A stretch of 64,000 nucleotides of DNA, from assembly GCF_002157225.2 (NCBI RefSeq), contig NZ_CP020038.1, positions 5,300,501-5,364,500 of the forward strand, in the 5' to 3' direction. Position numbers and translations under genes: made by a program. Shown one piece after another: positions 9,732-18,467 of the stretch. The notes below the pieces were generated by a model. It was not told the origin of the DNA and did no database searches. It was given only the letters and a program-made list of their open reading frames with translations. How positions within the stretch are numbered: position 1 is the stretch's first letter; every line of letters starts with the position of its first letter. Source of the DNA: Agarilytica rhodophyticola (GTDB taxonomy: Bacteria > Pseudomonadota > Gammaproteobacteria > Pseudomonadales > Cellvibrionaceae).

Positions 9732-10643
9732 TCACTCAAAAGGGATAAAAGGTTTCACTTTGTCCCAAACGACTTCAGGCTCTAACCTCGATTTACTGCC
9801 AACAACACAAAATAGCCCCGGGCATTTATTTGAAAAGCTTTTAGCGACATCCCAATTTTCAAATGGATGGGAGTCGTGAATGAGCATGAGCTGTGGAACA
9901 TCAGCTGAACCTGCAGTCACATGATATTGATCTAGCAACTGTAACTTCATTGCACATAAATAATAGAGCGAATACTCGGTCCACTTGGATTTAAGAAAAC
10001 GGCTAATAGTCCAGTTAGATGGGTTTTTTGGCTTGTGTAATGCACATATTTTATCCACCCATGAACCATATTTCTTATCACTCAGTTCCTCAGCCAACTT
10101 GTTACATAAGTCCTTGGCAAGAATTGCAGGTGTTACGGTCATACCATACTCAACATTTCCCACATCCGCATCCATCTTAAGAATCCTGGCAGAAGACTTC
10201 CACCATTTAGGGTGCTGAGAACGGTACTCATACTGTAACAAGGCACGCCCGTCGATAATAAGATTGTCTATACTGATGGGCTTCAAACATATAACATCGG
10301 CATCAAAGGTAATGAAAAACTCTTCTTTAATCCGCCTCGCTGCTGCGATCTTTACCAGCTGTTGTTTACGCCACCCCCGCAATTCTCGATGATTGACTAA
10401 CTCAGGAATTAGTTCTTCTTCTGAAATAACCTCTATTCCTAAATGAGACCATTTTTCACAGCGCTGCCTAACAATTTGCACCTCGTCCGAAGGCGTCACA
10501 ACTAAAAATGTGCCAAATAAGCCAGGAGCGGAGAAAGCAGTTAGGGAGCGAAAAAGTATCTCAACACGCCCTAAATCGTCTATATCATAGCTACCTCGGA
10601 TGCATAGAGGTAAAACAGCTCCGAGTTTATTAATTTTTGTCAT
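9732..10643 (-). CDS. DUF6492-type putative glycosyltransferase
   Basis: The 303-aa protein looks like a DUF6492-type GT-A protein. It begins AVLPLCIRGSYDIDDLGRV, followed by a predicted nucleotide-binding strand. Near residue 110 it has FFITFDADVICLKPIS, a D-A-D motif of the kind used for metal and nucleotide-sugar binding. The RELRGWRKQQLVKIAAA segment just before it is the usual helix between the two halves. The C-terminal part contains LMLIHDSHPFENWD, where conserved His residues may complete the active site. It sits 67 bases downstream of the next GT gene context on the same strand and among other sugar transferases. Catalytic activity is inferred from fold and neighbourhood only. Confidence 0.62.
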   Translation of the reverse strand: MTKINKLGAVLPLCIRGSYDIDDLGRVEILFRSLTAFSAPGLFGTFLVVTPSDEVQIVRQRCEKWSHLGIEVISEEELIPELVNHRELRGWRKQQLVKIAAARRIKEEFFITFDADVICLKPISIDNLIIDGRALLQYEYRSQHPKWWKSSARILKMDADVGNVEYGMTVTPAILAKDLCNKLAEELSDKKYGSWVDKICALHKPKNPSNWTISRFLKSKWTEYSLYYLCAMKLQLLDQYHVTAGSADVPQLMLIHDSHPFENWDVAKSFSNKCPGLFCVVGSKSRLEPEVVWDKVKPFIPFE

Positions 10644-10779
10644 AGTTAGTCAGTCAAAGAGTATAAATAATGGGGAAGTGAAGCATCCCTGGATCAAACT
10701 TGTCAACAGATAAGAGGATACCTAGAAAGTAGCTCAACAAATCGGCAACATTAGACTGATATAGTTCCAGAAAGATAGC

Positions 10780-11931
10780 TTATAATGAATCCTCCTCGTT
10801 ACCGATTAAGTTTAGGTAATGAGGGAAGATGGTATCTTGCGAAAACCTTTGAATATAGTCGTCAAAAGAGCTTTTAGGAGCAGGATTTGCCAGTACTTCA
10901 TTAACCTTATTGGCAAATGCTTGAGCATCATTGCATGGTACTAAGTTGTTAGATAAAGCACCGCTAAGAATTTCAGCTGGTCCTGAAGGGCAGTCGGTAC
11001 TGACCACTTCGGTATGACAGATTAAGGATTCAATGATGGACATAGGTAAGCCTTCATAATCTGAGCAGAGCACCAATAATCGAGCTTTTTTAATCCATGG
11101 ATACGGGTTTTTCTGATAATCAGCAACGATAACCCTATCACTCAAACCTGCATTACGAATCATAGCGTCTAGCTCTAAACTAGAACGCGTCAAAAGTACC
11201 AATTTATAGCGAGAATCAATATGTTTAAATGCTTCGAAGAGCAGATCTTGACGTTTCTGAAAAATATCAAGCCTTGCGATATGAATAATATAAGGCTCCG
11301 GAGGTATCTTGTTTTGCTCTTCACATGCAGCATTCTGAATCCTATCAATATCAAACATATTATGAATAACTGTCGCGGTGCGCGCTTTAAAACCAGTCAG
11401 AGATAAAAGAAAGTCTGAAGCACCTTTAGACACAAATATAAGATTTTTATTATTGAAGTACGCTTTTAGCTTCTTTTTGAATCGATCACCTTTTCGACGA
11501 GAAATTTCATAGTTTTTACGCATCTGGCTACTAAAGTCGAAATGAACCCAGTAATATACTTTGTCAGGGAAATAGCGTTCAACAAAGGCATTAGATGTAA
11601 CGTAGTTTGATAAGATTAAGTCATAGCCGGCAACCTTTACATCCAATTGTCGGATTAATCGCAATAAGGCGTATTTTCTTAAAAACTTACTTCCACTCTT
11701 TCCCATAAACTTATCATGCAAATGGTGAACCTTAACACCGTCAGGTAGCATTAGGTGCTCTCCTTGGTCTTGCGTCTCAGCTACTGTCTGCTTCTCTATA
11801 ATTAACTCGATAGAGTGACCATTTTTTTCAAAAACCCTCAACACATTTAACAATGATGTTTCGGAGCCGCCGTCTCCTAGACTAGGGAGGATAAAGAGAA
11901 CCTTTTTGCTATCATCATAGCTAGAAGCCAT
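10780..11931 (-). CDS. Glycosyltransferase family 4
   Basis: The 383-aa product has the N-terminal GT4 loop VLFILPSLGDGGSETSLLNV and a C-terminal domain starting PYIIHIARLDIFQKRQDLL. The nucleotide-sugar region is LCSDYEGLPMSIIESLICH followed by STDCPSGPAEILSG. Compared with its paralogue at 6.8-7.9 kb, the second Glu region reads MSIIESL and not VVLAEAL. It is the first gene of the minus-strand glycosyltransferase run and has a long, very AT-rich region upstream that should contain the promoter. The likely role is assembly of an LPS core or capsular oligosaccharide at the inner membrane. Confidence 0.88.
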   Translation of the reverse strand: MASSYDDSKKVLFILPSLGDGGSETSLLNVLRVFEKNGHSIELIIEKQTVAETQDQGEHLMLPDGVKVHHLHDKFMGKSGSKFLRKYALLRLIRQLDVKVAGYDLILSNYVTSNAFVERYFPDKVYYWVHFDFSSQMRKNYEISRRKGDRFKKKLKAYFNNKNLIFVSKGASDFLLSLTGFKARTATVIHNMFDIDRIQNAACEEQNKIPPEPYIIHIARLDIFQKRQDLLFEAFKHIDSRYKLVLLTRSSLELDAMIRNAGLSDRVIVADYQKNPYPWIKKARLLVLCSDYEGLPMSIIESLICHTEVVSTDCPSGPAEILSGALSNNLVPCNDAQAFANKVNEVLANPAPKSSFDDYIQRFSQDTIFPHYLNLIGNEEDSL

Positions 11932-12780
11932 ATGTTTGACCCATATAAACCAGACAAGAATATTTAACTATTATACATAATAATAAGTAACCTAGATGAA
12001 CCAACTAGATCGAAGATATTATATCAAACAAATTTATTATTGTGGGCACCCCACAAAAGATCAAAAAACAAACAACCCCATATTGGCGTGTTTACATACA
12101 GGAAAAGCAAGATTAACTAAGACAACAAACGAAACTACCCCTTTAATGATAATGAGTAAAATTCTGTGATGAGGCTTTATATAATAGATAAGCATTGAAG
12201 GCACTTTAAAATTAGCAATAGACTATTTTAATCATCATAAAAAATAGCCAACACTAGACTTATAAACCCTTATGTTTTTACCTATATACAATAAAGATAA
12301 CTCTCAGAAACTCCACATAATATTCCACACTTAAAAATAATACAAAACCTTGTCTGGATCGTATTTACTAGTGAAATTCGGCCAAAACATATCGCAAATA
12401 AAAATAGTCTTTGGGGTACTACGGAAATTAATATATGAGTGCAGGTACTTACTTTAATCACAGATTTAAATTAGATGTTCCAATAAAAAGTCAGCGATTA
12501 CTTTTTTAGATATTCATTTTTAGTTAGAAAAACACCGTTAATCCCTACAAAAGCATAGAAACTCAAGGCTCTCCCTCTATAATAACCTCACATTCATTTC
12601 ACCAAATTAAATCATTAAAGATCTATTTAAAAAGGTAATCACCAGAAACCCTGATACATTTAGATACATTTAAACCTTAAAAATTATAGGCTTTGAGACA
12701 TATTTCATAATTAAGAATGACTTTAGTTGTTTGAATTATATTTTCTTTATAAGATATTTTTTTATATAGAAAATATTCCG
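11932..12780. other. AT-rich divergent intergenic region, no gene seen
   Basis: This 849-base stretch lies between a leftward GT4 gene and a rightward GT25 gene. It is strikingly poor in G and C, with many stops in every frame and no coding candidate. It must hold two divergent promoters, but A/T-rich hexamers are too frequent here to pick one. No strong inverted repeat or tRNA-like fold was seen. The composition suits an H-NS-like silenced or recently acquired segment. Confidence 0.6.
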
Positions 12781-13527
12781 ATGAAGATATTTATTATAAA
12801 TCTCGCAGAATCTAAAGAGCGCAAAGACTTTCTTACTCAACAACTCTCCCCCTTTAGTTTAGATTACGCTTTTTTTGAGGCTATTGACGGTCGCAAAAGC
12901 AAGCATTATTTGTTTGACCACTATCAAATCAGCAGAAAAAGTTCCTCTTTAGATTTGCAGCTATCAGGAGGTGAGCTCGGATGCTGGGCATCTCACTATC
13001 TATTGTGGGAAACTTGCGTAAACACACAAGAAACAATAGTAGTTTTAGAAGATGACATTACGATTGATAATAATTTTCCTAAAGCATTACATGCAGCAAA
13101 ACAGTTAATTGATAAGTATCATTATATTCGCCTTTCATGTGTCTGGGATAATAGAAATCAAAAAATAGATAACTATGGTAATCACACATTAATTCGCTAT
13201 TTTAAACCGCCTTCAGGTACACAAGCGTATATGATATCACCTAGAGCTGCACAAAACTTTATAAATCATGCAAAAACTTGGCACTGTGCTGTTGATAATT
13301 TTATGGATAGTTATTGGATTCATAAAACCGAATGTTACGCACTAAAGCCTTTTTCAATCCATTTAACTGATTTACCAAGCGACATAAATAGAAATATCCA
13401 TAAGCCAAAGCTTTCTTTGTTACAAAAAACTGGGAAGGAATATGCAAGGGCACTAAATAAGGCTGCTCAATTCAATCATAATATTAAATATAATTTGAAG
13501 CGAATTATAAATACAAAACAATTTTAA
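12781..13527 (+). CDS. Glycosyltransferase family 25 (LOS/LPS biosynthesis)
   Basis: The product resembles GT25 enzymes such as the LgtB/LpsA galactosyltransferases of lipooligosaccharide. It opens MKIFIINLAESKERKDFL, the typical N-NL-x-S-x-x-R start, then FFEAIDG near residue 40, SGGELGCWASHYLLWE near residue 66 and VVLEDDITID near residue 90, where the EDD triad binds metal and UDP-sugar. I start at the ATG that begins this conserved block; the open frame extends 18 codons upstream to a TTG through non-conserved sequence. No clear Shine-Dalgarno is present. Codons are conspicuously AT-rich compared with the other glycosyltransferases here, which suggests later acquisition. It converges on the lipoprotein operon with 6 bases between stops. 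Confidence 0.85.
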   Translation: MKIFIINLAESKERKDFLTQQLSPFSLDYAFFEAIDGRKSKHYLFDHYQISRKSSSLDLQLSGGELGCWASHYLLWETCVNTQETIVVLEDDITIDNNFPKALHAAKQLIDKYHYIRLSCVWDNRNQKIDNYGNHTLIRYFKPPSGTQAYMISPRAAQNFINHAKTWHCAVDNFMDSYWIHKTECYALKPFSIHLTDLPSDINRNIHKPKLSLLQKTGKEYARALNKAAQFNHNIKYNLKRIINTKQF

Positions 13528-13533
13528 AAATAT

Positions 13534-14172
13534 CTAGTCAGGTAATCGATAAGGCCCATCTAAAAACCCACTTTGATAAATTGCCTTATTGTTAGCTTCG
13601 CGAGATAAATCATAAGTGTGATCAATAACAGAGCCGGCAACCTGATCGACAATCGCACCAATAAGGGCTCCAGCCAAACCATTTTGGCCATTGTCACTAC
13701 TATGCTCTGCGCGCGCGCGACCACTCCATAACAGAGCGCCACTACGGGTATCAATCAAGCGAAGATCCGCATGCACAACCGCTGCAGATGATAGCACTTG
13801 ATACTTTTGTCCCCAGTCGTCGATCACAATATACAAAGCTGCATCAGCACCAATATTTTCTCGAATTTTATCAAGGGGAATATTATTCATCTCGGCAGGA
13901 CCAGGCAATCCATTTTCTTTCATAAACAAATCGATTACTGCTACAGGAAAGACATAATAGCCTTTTTCAGCAAGGGGCTTGGAAATAGTCGACAAAAATG
14001 TATAGCTTGCATTAACTTCGATTGAGTTATTAAGAGGGGGAATCACCACAATAGAGCGAGGCCTAGACTCTAAAAAGGCACTATTATCATGGTAGGTAGA
14101 AGCCGATTCACAACCAGCAAAAATAATACTAACTATTAATAAAATATATAATTTGCAGTATCGATAAGTCAT
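13534..14172 (-). CDS. GNA1162/DUF799 family lipoprotein
   Basis: The 212-aa protein has a lipoprotein signal (basic start, hydrophobic core, lipobox FAGC with Cys near residue 20) and matches the GNA1162 (DUF799) family: RSIVVIPPLNNSIEVNAS near residue 40, GYYVFPVAVIDLFMKENG near residue 71, then GADAALYIVIDDWGQKY. The meningococcal member is a surface or periplasmic lipoprotein with a fold akin to TolB N-terminal domains. It is the last of three lipoprotein genes, 24 bases after the DUF4810 gene. The CsgG-DUF4810-GNA1162 set recurs as an operon in Proteobacteria, implying a joint envelope complex whose cargo is not known. Confidence 0.86.
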   Translation of the reverse strand: MTYRYCKLYILLIVSIIFAGCESASTYHDNSAFLESRPRSIVVIPPLNNSIEVNASYTFLSTISKPLAEKGYYVFPVAVIDLFMKENGLPGPAEMNNIPLDKIRENIGADAALYIVIDDWGQKYQVLSSAAVVHADLRLIDTRSGALLWSGRARAEHSSDNGQNGLAGALIGAIVDQVAGSVIDHTYDLSREANNKAIYQSGFLDGPYRLPD

Positions 14173-14196
14173 CTCACATCATCCTAATGTCTTTTG

Positions 14197-14571
14197 TCAT
14201 TTACTGTTATAGCTATTCTGCGAACGCAGAATCATACCATCCACTAACACAGCCGCTTCAGGAAATAGAGTTTTCTCTTCGATAAAAGCCTCTTGAGCCT
14301 TGGCTAGATTTCCATTTGCCGCGTACATCACACCTAAATGGGCGAAAACACCTGGAGGTACTTTTTTACCATAGGCTTCTGCCTTCTGAATATCTACAAT
14401 AAGACGTTCAATTTGAACCTCTGGTGTGGCTTCTCCAGGTTCGTTATACATTTTATATAGTAAGCCTTCATAGTTGCCCCAATGATAGAGCGTATCTGTG
14501 GAAGTACATCCATTTAATAAGATAGCAGCTAATAACAAGAAACTAGTGTATTTAAAAGAAGAAAACTGCAT
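14197..14571 (-). CDS. DUF4810 family lipoprotein
   Basis: This 124-aa product begins with a hydrophobic signal and lipobox LNGC (ILLNGCTS). It contains LYHWGNYEGLLYKMYNEPGE and later VFAHLGVMYAANGNLAKAQEAF, a TPR-like helical pair typical of DUF4810 proteins. I start at the ATG; the open frame begins three codons earlier at a TTG. Its start lies close behind the CsgG-like stop (14 bases), with AAGGA directly after that stop serving as ribosome site, so translation is probably coupled. It sits in the middle of the three-lipoprotein operon and likely bridges the other two. Confidence 0.82.
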   Translation of the reverse strand: MQFSSFKYTSFLLLAAILLNGCTSTDTLYHWGNYEGLLYKMYNEPGEATPEVQIERLIVDIQKAEAYGKKVPPGVFAHLGVMYAANGNLAKAQEAFIEEKTLFPEAAVLVDGMILRSQNSYNSK

Positions 14572-14585
14572 TGTTATCAATATCC

Positions 14586-15266
14586 TTATTCAGTGACTTG
14601 CCATACTCCGTTTTCAATATCTCTTACCATAGCGTTTACTGTATTTGTTATTGCAAAATTAAGCACCTTACCATTAAGAGTAGCGTCATAGCCCGCATCA
14701 CTTCCAAAACCTAATACTTCACGGTTACTAAGGGCATACTCACCAGCACCTTGTACTGAGTAAATAATTTCAGAACTCACGACATCAACGATATTTAAAG
14801 AGACTTTAGCATACGCTGTTTGCTTTTTGCCTGATCCTAAAATACCGAAAAGTTGTTTATCCCCGGTTTGCTTACGGCCGAACTCTGTGACAGCACCCGT
14901 TACGGTATAACGCGCGCCTTTAAGTTTTTGTTGTATACCAGCAAGCTCAGCTTCTTCAGCAATACCTTCCATGTTTTCACGATCAACCAGCTTAAACCGA
15001 TTAGTTTGCTGTAAATGGGTTTTTAAAATAGTTTTCGCTTGATTGCCCAAACGATCAATATTGGAAGAGAACAGTCCTTGCAAGTAATTTGAACGATTTT
15101 CAAATTTTCCAACAACTAAAGTATGCTTTTTACCAGAATAAGATGTCCCATAACTTTGTACTTTTTCCGATACTACCTCTCTATGAGATTCTGTAGTAGA
15201 ACATCCACCCAAAATAATAATTAAAGGTAGACATATAAAACTTAAAGTTCGTTTAAGGGATAGCAT
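14586..15266 (-). CDS. CsgG/HfaB-like lipoprotein
   Basis: The 226-aa protein carries a lipoprotein signal (lipobox LGGC) and a CsgG-type domain: TLVVGKFENRSNYLQG near residue 53, RFKLVDRENMEGIAEEAELAG near residue 100 and GARYTVTGAVTEFGRK near residue 125. CsgG itself is an oligomeric outer-membrane channel for curli subunits; these shorter homologues lie with DUF4810 and GNA1162 lipoproteins, and channel formation is unproven. I choose the ATG preceded by GGAG at 9 bases; an ATG five codons earlier lacks such a site. No curli subunit genes are seen. It is the first gene of the operon. Confidence 0.85.
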   Translation of the reverse strand: MLSLKRTLSFICLPLIIILGGCSTTESHREVVSEKVQSYGTSYSGKKHTLVVGKFENRSNYLQGLFSSNIDRLGNQAKTILKTHLQQTNRFKLVDRENMEGIAEEAELAGIQQKLKGARYTVTGAVTEFGRKQTGDKQLFGILGSGKKQTAYAKVSLNIVDVVSSEIIYSVQGAGEYALSNREVLGFGSDAGYDATLNGKVLNFAITNTVNAMVRDIENGVWQVTE

Positions 15267-15498
15267 CTGAGTCCGCTCCATTGGTTAACAACAATCTGGT
15301 ATTGAGGGCATGTTGCCCACTGCATTTAAATATAAAAGCAGCATCTGAGAAATTATTTATTAATCCACAGAAAGCTGCTTTTACATAAATTTAGCAACTA
15401 TGATAGATGATCAACATTAACCGAGGCTGAACCAAAGAAAAATATTGGGATTTATTAAGTGATGGAGGCTTTCATACACTTGGGATTGTCTATACTAT

Positions 15499-15538
15499 TT
15501 TAAACAGTATATGTAGGGTTTAAACGGTATATGTAGGG
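15499..15538. repeat. Tandem 20-base direct repeat
   Basis: Two adjacent copies of a 20-base unit, TTTAAACAGTATATGTAGGG and TTTAAACGGTATATGTAGGG, differ at one position (A/G at base 8). They lie immediately before a hairpin downstream of pntB. It could be a slipped-strand duplication or a paired protein-binding site; nothing else in the window matches by eye. Confidence 0.85.
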
Positions 15539-15563
15539 TAACACCACTTAATGATGTTACCCT
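15535..15563. terminator. Hairpin downstream of pntB
   Basis: AGGGTAACA and TGTTACCCT form a perfect 9-bp stem with an 11-base loop, 20 bases after the pntB stop on the minus strand. Neither strand has a convincing T-run after it, so it may be a weak terminator or an mRNA-stabilising end structure. Confidence 0.5.
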
Positions 15564-15582
15564 TAGCATTTCATGTATACGA

Positions 15583-16986
15583 CTATTCTATACTTTTAAT
15601 AACCCCCTCAACCATCTTCTTGGCATCGCCGAATAGCATCATAGTGTTGTCTCTAAAAAACAACTCGTTTTGCACACCCGCGTAACCTGCTGCCATGCCC
15701 CGCTTAACAAATAGTACGGTCTTAGCATTAGCGACTTCTAAGATGGGCATTCCAAAAATCGGACTGCTGGGGTCAGTCTTAGCTGCTGGGTTGGTCACGT
15801 CGTTAGCACCTATAACAAATGCTACATCGGCTGTTTGAAATTCATTGTTAATATCTTCTAACTCAAAAACATCGTCGTAGGAGACATTCGCTTCCGCTAG
15901 CAGTACATTCATATGCCCCGGCATCCTGCCTGCCACGGGATGAATCGCATAAGTTACCTTTACTCCAGCATCTTTCAAGGCATTCGCCATCTCACTAAGG
16001 GCGTGCTGCGCTTGAGCGACCGCCATGCCATAACCGGGCACAATAATAACGGAACCTGCGTTTTTCATAATGAATGCGGCATCTTCCGCACTTCCCTGTT
16101 TGACCGCACGATCGGCAACTGCAGCAGAACTTCCACCGGCTTCGGCTTCAGCACCAAAACCACCAAGGATAACGCTGAAAAACGAGCGGTTCATTGCCTT
16201 ACACATAATATAAGACAGGATTGCACCTGATGAGCCCACTAATGCACCGGTGACAATTAACGCATTATTATGCAGAGTAAAACCGATGCCTGCGGCGGCC
16301 CAACCGGAATAGGAATTAAGCATGGATACCACTACCGGCATGTCCGCACCGCCAATGGGAATAATAATCAATACTCCCAGCAAGAATGACAACGCAACCA
16401 GGGCAATGAACATCCATGGTGCTTCATTGATACAAAATAGAATAATCAAAACGACGATAGATAGTCCCAAGATTGCATTTAACAAGTGCTGTCCTTTAAA
16501 AACCACAGGAGCACCAGAGACCAGACCCTGCAGTTTCGTAAACGCAATCACTGAACCAGAGAATGTCATGGCACCAATCGCTGCACCTAATGACATTTCG
16601 ACTTTACTGGCAACAAAAATCTGACCGCTGTCAGATAACAAATGAAAAGCACCTGGATTACTATAAGCCGCTCCAGCAACCAGCACCGCCGCTAGCCCCA
16701 CTAAACTATGGAAGGCTGCCACTAACTGCGGCATAGCTGTCATAGCGATTTTGGATGCTATCCCTACACCTATAACCGCACCAATGGCTAAAGCGACAAA
16801 AATCCAAGCATAAGAGGTAATTTCGGGACTCATTATGGTCGTAATAACAGCCAAAGCCATGCCGATAATGCCAAGGGTATTGCCAAGTCGCGAAGATTCG
16901 GGTGACGATAAGCCTCGCAATGCGAGAATAAATAGGACAGCAGAGGCAAGATAGGCAAGTGCCGTCAAATCAGTATGTAATTGCAT
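15583..16986 (-). CDS. pntB: NAD(P) transhydrogenase subunit beta
   Basis: The 467-aa subunit contains the membrane part (about nine hydrophobic segments through residue 270) and the soluble NADP(H)-binding domain. That domain has SVIIVPGYGMAVAQAQHA near residue 312, a Rossmann fingerprint, then YAIHPVAGRMPGHMNVLLAEA and FVIGANDVTNPAAKTDPSSPI, all hallmarks of PntB domain III. With PntAA and PntAB it forms the proton-translocating transhydrogenase, which uses the proton gradient to reduce NADP+ with NADH. It is the last gene of the operon, 10 bases after pntAB. NADPH supply fits the gluconeogenic and biosynthetic genes alongside. Confidence 0.97.
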   Translation of the reverse strand: MQLHTDLTALAYLASAVLFILALRGLSSPESSRLGNTLGIIGMALAVITTIMSPEITSYAWIFVALAIGAVIGVGIASKIAMTAMPQLVAAFHSLVGLAAVLVAGAAYSNPGAFHLLSDSGQIFVASKVEMSLGAAIGAMTFSGSVIAFTKLQGLVSGAPVVFKGQHLLNAILGLSIVVLIILFCINEAPWMFIALVALSFLLGVLIIIPIGGADMPVVVSMLNSYSGWAAAGIGFTLHNNALIVTGALVGSSGAILSYIMCKAMNRSFFSVILGGFGAEAEAGGSSAAVADRAVKQGSAEDAAFIMKNAGSVIIVPGYGMAVAQAQHALSEMANALKDAGVKVTYAIHPVAGRMPGHMNVLLAEANVSYDDVFELEDINNEFQTADVAFVIGANDVTNPAAKTDPSSPIFGMPILEVANAKTVLFVKRGMAAGYAGVQNELFFRDNTMMLFGDAKKMVEGVIKSIE

Positions 16987-16996
16987 ATAAAGCCCC

Positions 16997-17281
16997 TTAT
17001 TTTTTCTTTTTATACATGGCTAGCATGCGCTGTGTGACAGCAAAGCCGCCAAAGATATTGACGGCAGCCAGCATAATGGCAACAAAGCCAAGGGCCTTTG
17101 AAATACTCCATCCTTGAGGACCGGCTGCGATAATAGCACCGACAATAATCACACTGGATATGGCATTAGTTACGGCCATTAGAGGTGTATGTAAAGCGGG
17201 TGTCACGCTCCAGACGACATAGTAGCCGATGAACACGGCAAGAATAAAAATTGACAGTTGAGACACAAATTCTGATGGCAT
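16997..17281 (-). CDS. pntAB: NAD(P) transhydrogenase subunit alpha, membrane part
   Basis: This small 94-aa protein is the membrane domain of the alpha subunit as a separate polypeptide, as in Rhodospirillum rubrum. It has three or four hydrophobic segments, including YYVVWSVTPALHTPLMAVTNAISS, where the P-A-L-H-T-P-L-M block is invariant in the family. I start at the ATG preceded by AGGAGAG at about 6 bases; a longer frame reaches back into pntAA and is not needed. The start lies 10 bases after the pntAA stop and the stop 10 bases before pntB, so the three subunits are one transcription unit. Confidence 0.94.
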   Translation of the reverse strand: MPSEFVSQLSIFILAVFIGYYVVWSVTPALHTPLMAVTNAISSVIIVGAIIAAGPQGWSISKALGFVAIMLAAVNIFGGFAVTQRMLAMYKKKK

Positions 17282-17291
17282 CGTCTCTCTC

Positions 17292-18467
17292 CTATTGGTT
17301 TTCAATAAATGTTGGGTGGATAACAGCACCATCACGAGTGAGTGCAGAAGCCGCGATAATTTCATCATCCCAGGGAATATCTATCCTCAGCGAATCGTTA
17401 TCTTGCTTGGCGAGCAACGACAAGTAGTTAAATACATTCTTGGCGTATAAAGCGCTGGCATCAGAAGAAAGACGGCTTGGAACGTTCATGTGACCAACAA
17501 TAGAAACACCGTTAACATCAACCACTTTGCCCGGCTGGGAAAACTCACAGTTCCCCCCCTGCTCAACAGCAAGATCCACAATAACGGAACCAGGACGCAT
17601 GCTTTTTACCATCTCTTCAGTAACCAGAACAGGCGCTTTACGACCAGGAATTAACGCCGTGCAAATAACAATATCTTGTTTTTTTAGCGTTTCGGCCACA
17701 AGCTCTGCTTGCTTACGCTTAAAGTCGTCACTCATTTCCTTCGCGTAGCCTCCGGCGGTTTCAGCGTCTTTGGTTTCTTCCGATTCCACCATTACAAATT
17801 TACCACCGAGACTTTCTACTTGCTCCTTGGCTGCTGGCCTAACATCAGTGGCGGAAACAATAGCTCCCAAGCGTTTTGCTGTAGCAATGGCCTGTAATCC
17901 TGCAACACCTGCACCGAGCACCATGACTCTTGCCGGCGCAACCGTGCCGGCAGCGGTCATCATCATCGGCATGGCCCTATCGTATTCGTAGGCAGCATCA
18001 AGTATCGCGCGGTAGCCGGCAAGATTACTTTGAGAACTAAGCACATCCATACTTTGGGCACGTGTGATGCGGGGTACAAATTCCAATGACATCGCAACAA
18101 TTTTGGCATCAGCATAAGCTGCGAGGGATTGAGGGGCATTAAAAGGCGACAGAACCGAAATTAAAATGGTGTTTTCTTCATAGAATGACAGTTCATCAAA
18201 AGCCTCTTCACCCTCTATGTCTTCGCCTTTTAATATAGGCCTTTGTACCTTTAAAATGATGTCTGCACTTTTATATAACTTAGCCAGATCAGCTTCGAGA
18301 CTTGCTCCCGCTTGCTCGTACATGGCGTCGGTATAACGACTTTGCAGTCCAGCTCCAGTTTCCACCATTACCTGAAAACCCATCGCAGTATACTTTTTGC
18401 AAGTTTCAGGTGTCGCGGCAACACGCTTCTCATATGAGCGGCGCTCTCTGGGTATGACTATTTTCAC
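17292..18467 (-). CDS. pntAA: NAD(P) transhydrogenase subunit alpha, NAD-binding part
   Basis: The 391-aa soluble subunit (domain I) binds NAD(H). Visible family blocks are KIVIPRERRSYEKRVAATPE at the N terminus, SLEFVPRITRAQSMDVLSSQ near residue 130, VMVLGAGVAGLQAIATAKRLG near residue 182 as the Rossmann dinucleotide fingerprint, and VIVDLAVEQGGNCE near residue 292. It lacks the membrane segments that E. coli PntA carries at its C terminus; these are in the next gene. It opens the pnt operon, with a 560-base upstream gap towards the aldolase gene on the same strand. Confidence 0.96.
   Translation of the reverse strand: MKIVIPRERRSYEKRVAATPETCKKYTAMGFQVMVETGAGLQSRYTDAMYEQAGASLEADLAKLYKSADIILKVQRPILKGEDIEGEEAFDELSFYEENTILISVLSPFNAPQSLAAYADAKIVAMSLEFVPRITRAQSMDVLSSQSNLAGYRAILDAAYEYDRAMPMMMTAAGTVAPARVMVLGAGVAGLQAIATAKRLGAIVSATDVRPAAKEQVESLGGKFVMVESEETKDAETAGGYAKEMSDDFKRKQAELVAETLKKQDIVICTALIPGRKAPVLVTEEMVKSMRPGSVIVDLAVEQGGNCEFSQPGKVVDVNGVSIVGHMNVPSRLSSDASALYAKNVFNYLSLLAKQDNDSLRIDIPWDDEIIAASALTRDGAVIHPTFIENQ

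Larger units (their letters stand above)
15267..15582. other. Intergenic region with tandem repeat and hairpin
   Basis: The 316 bases between the CsgG-like start and the pntB stop hold the promoter of the lipoprotein operon and the end of the pnt operon. A tandem 20-base duplication and a 9-bp hairpin lie on the pntB side and are listed separately. No ORF with a ribosome site was seen. Confidence 0.5.
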
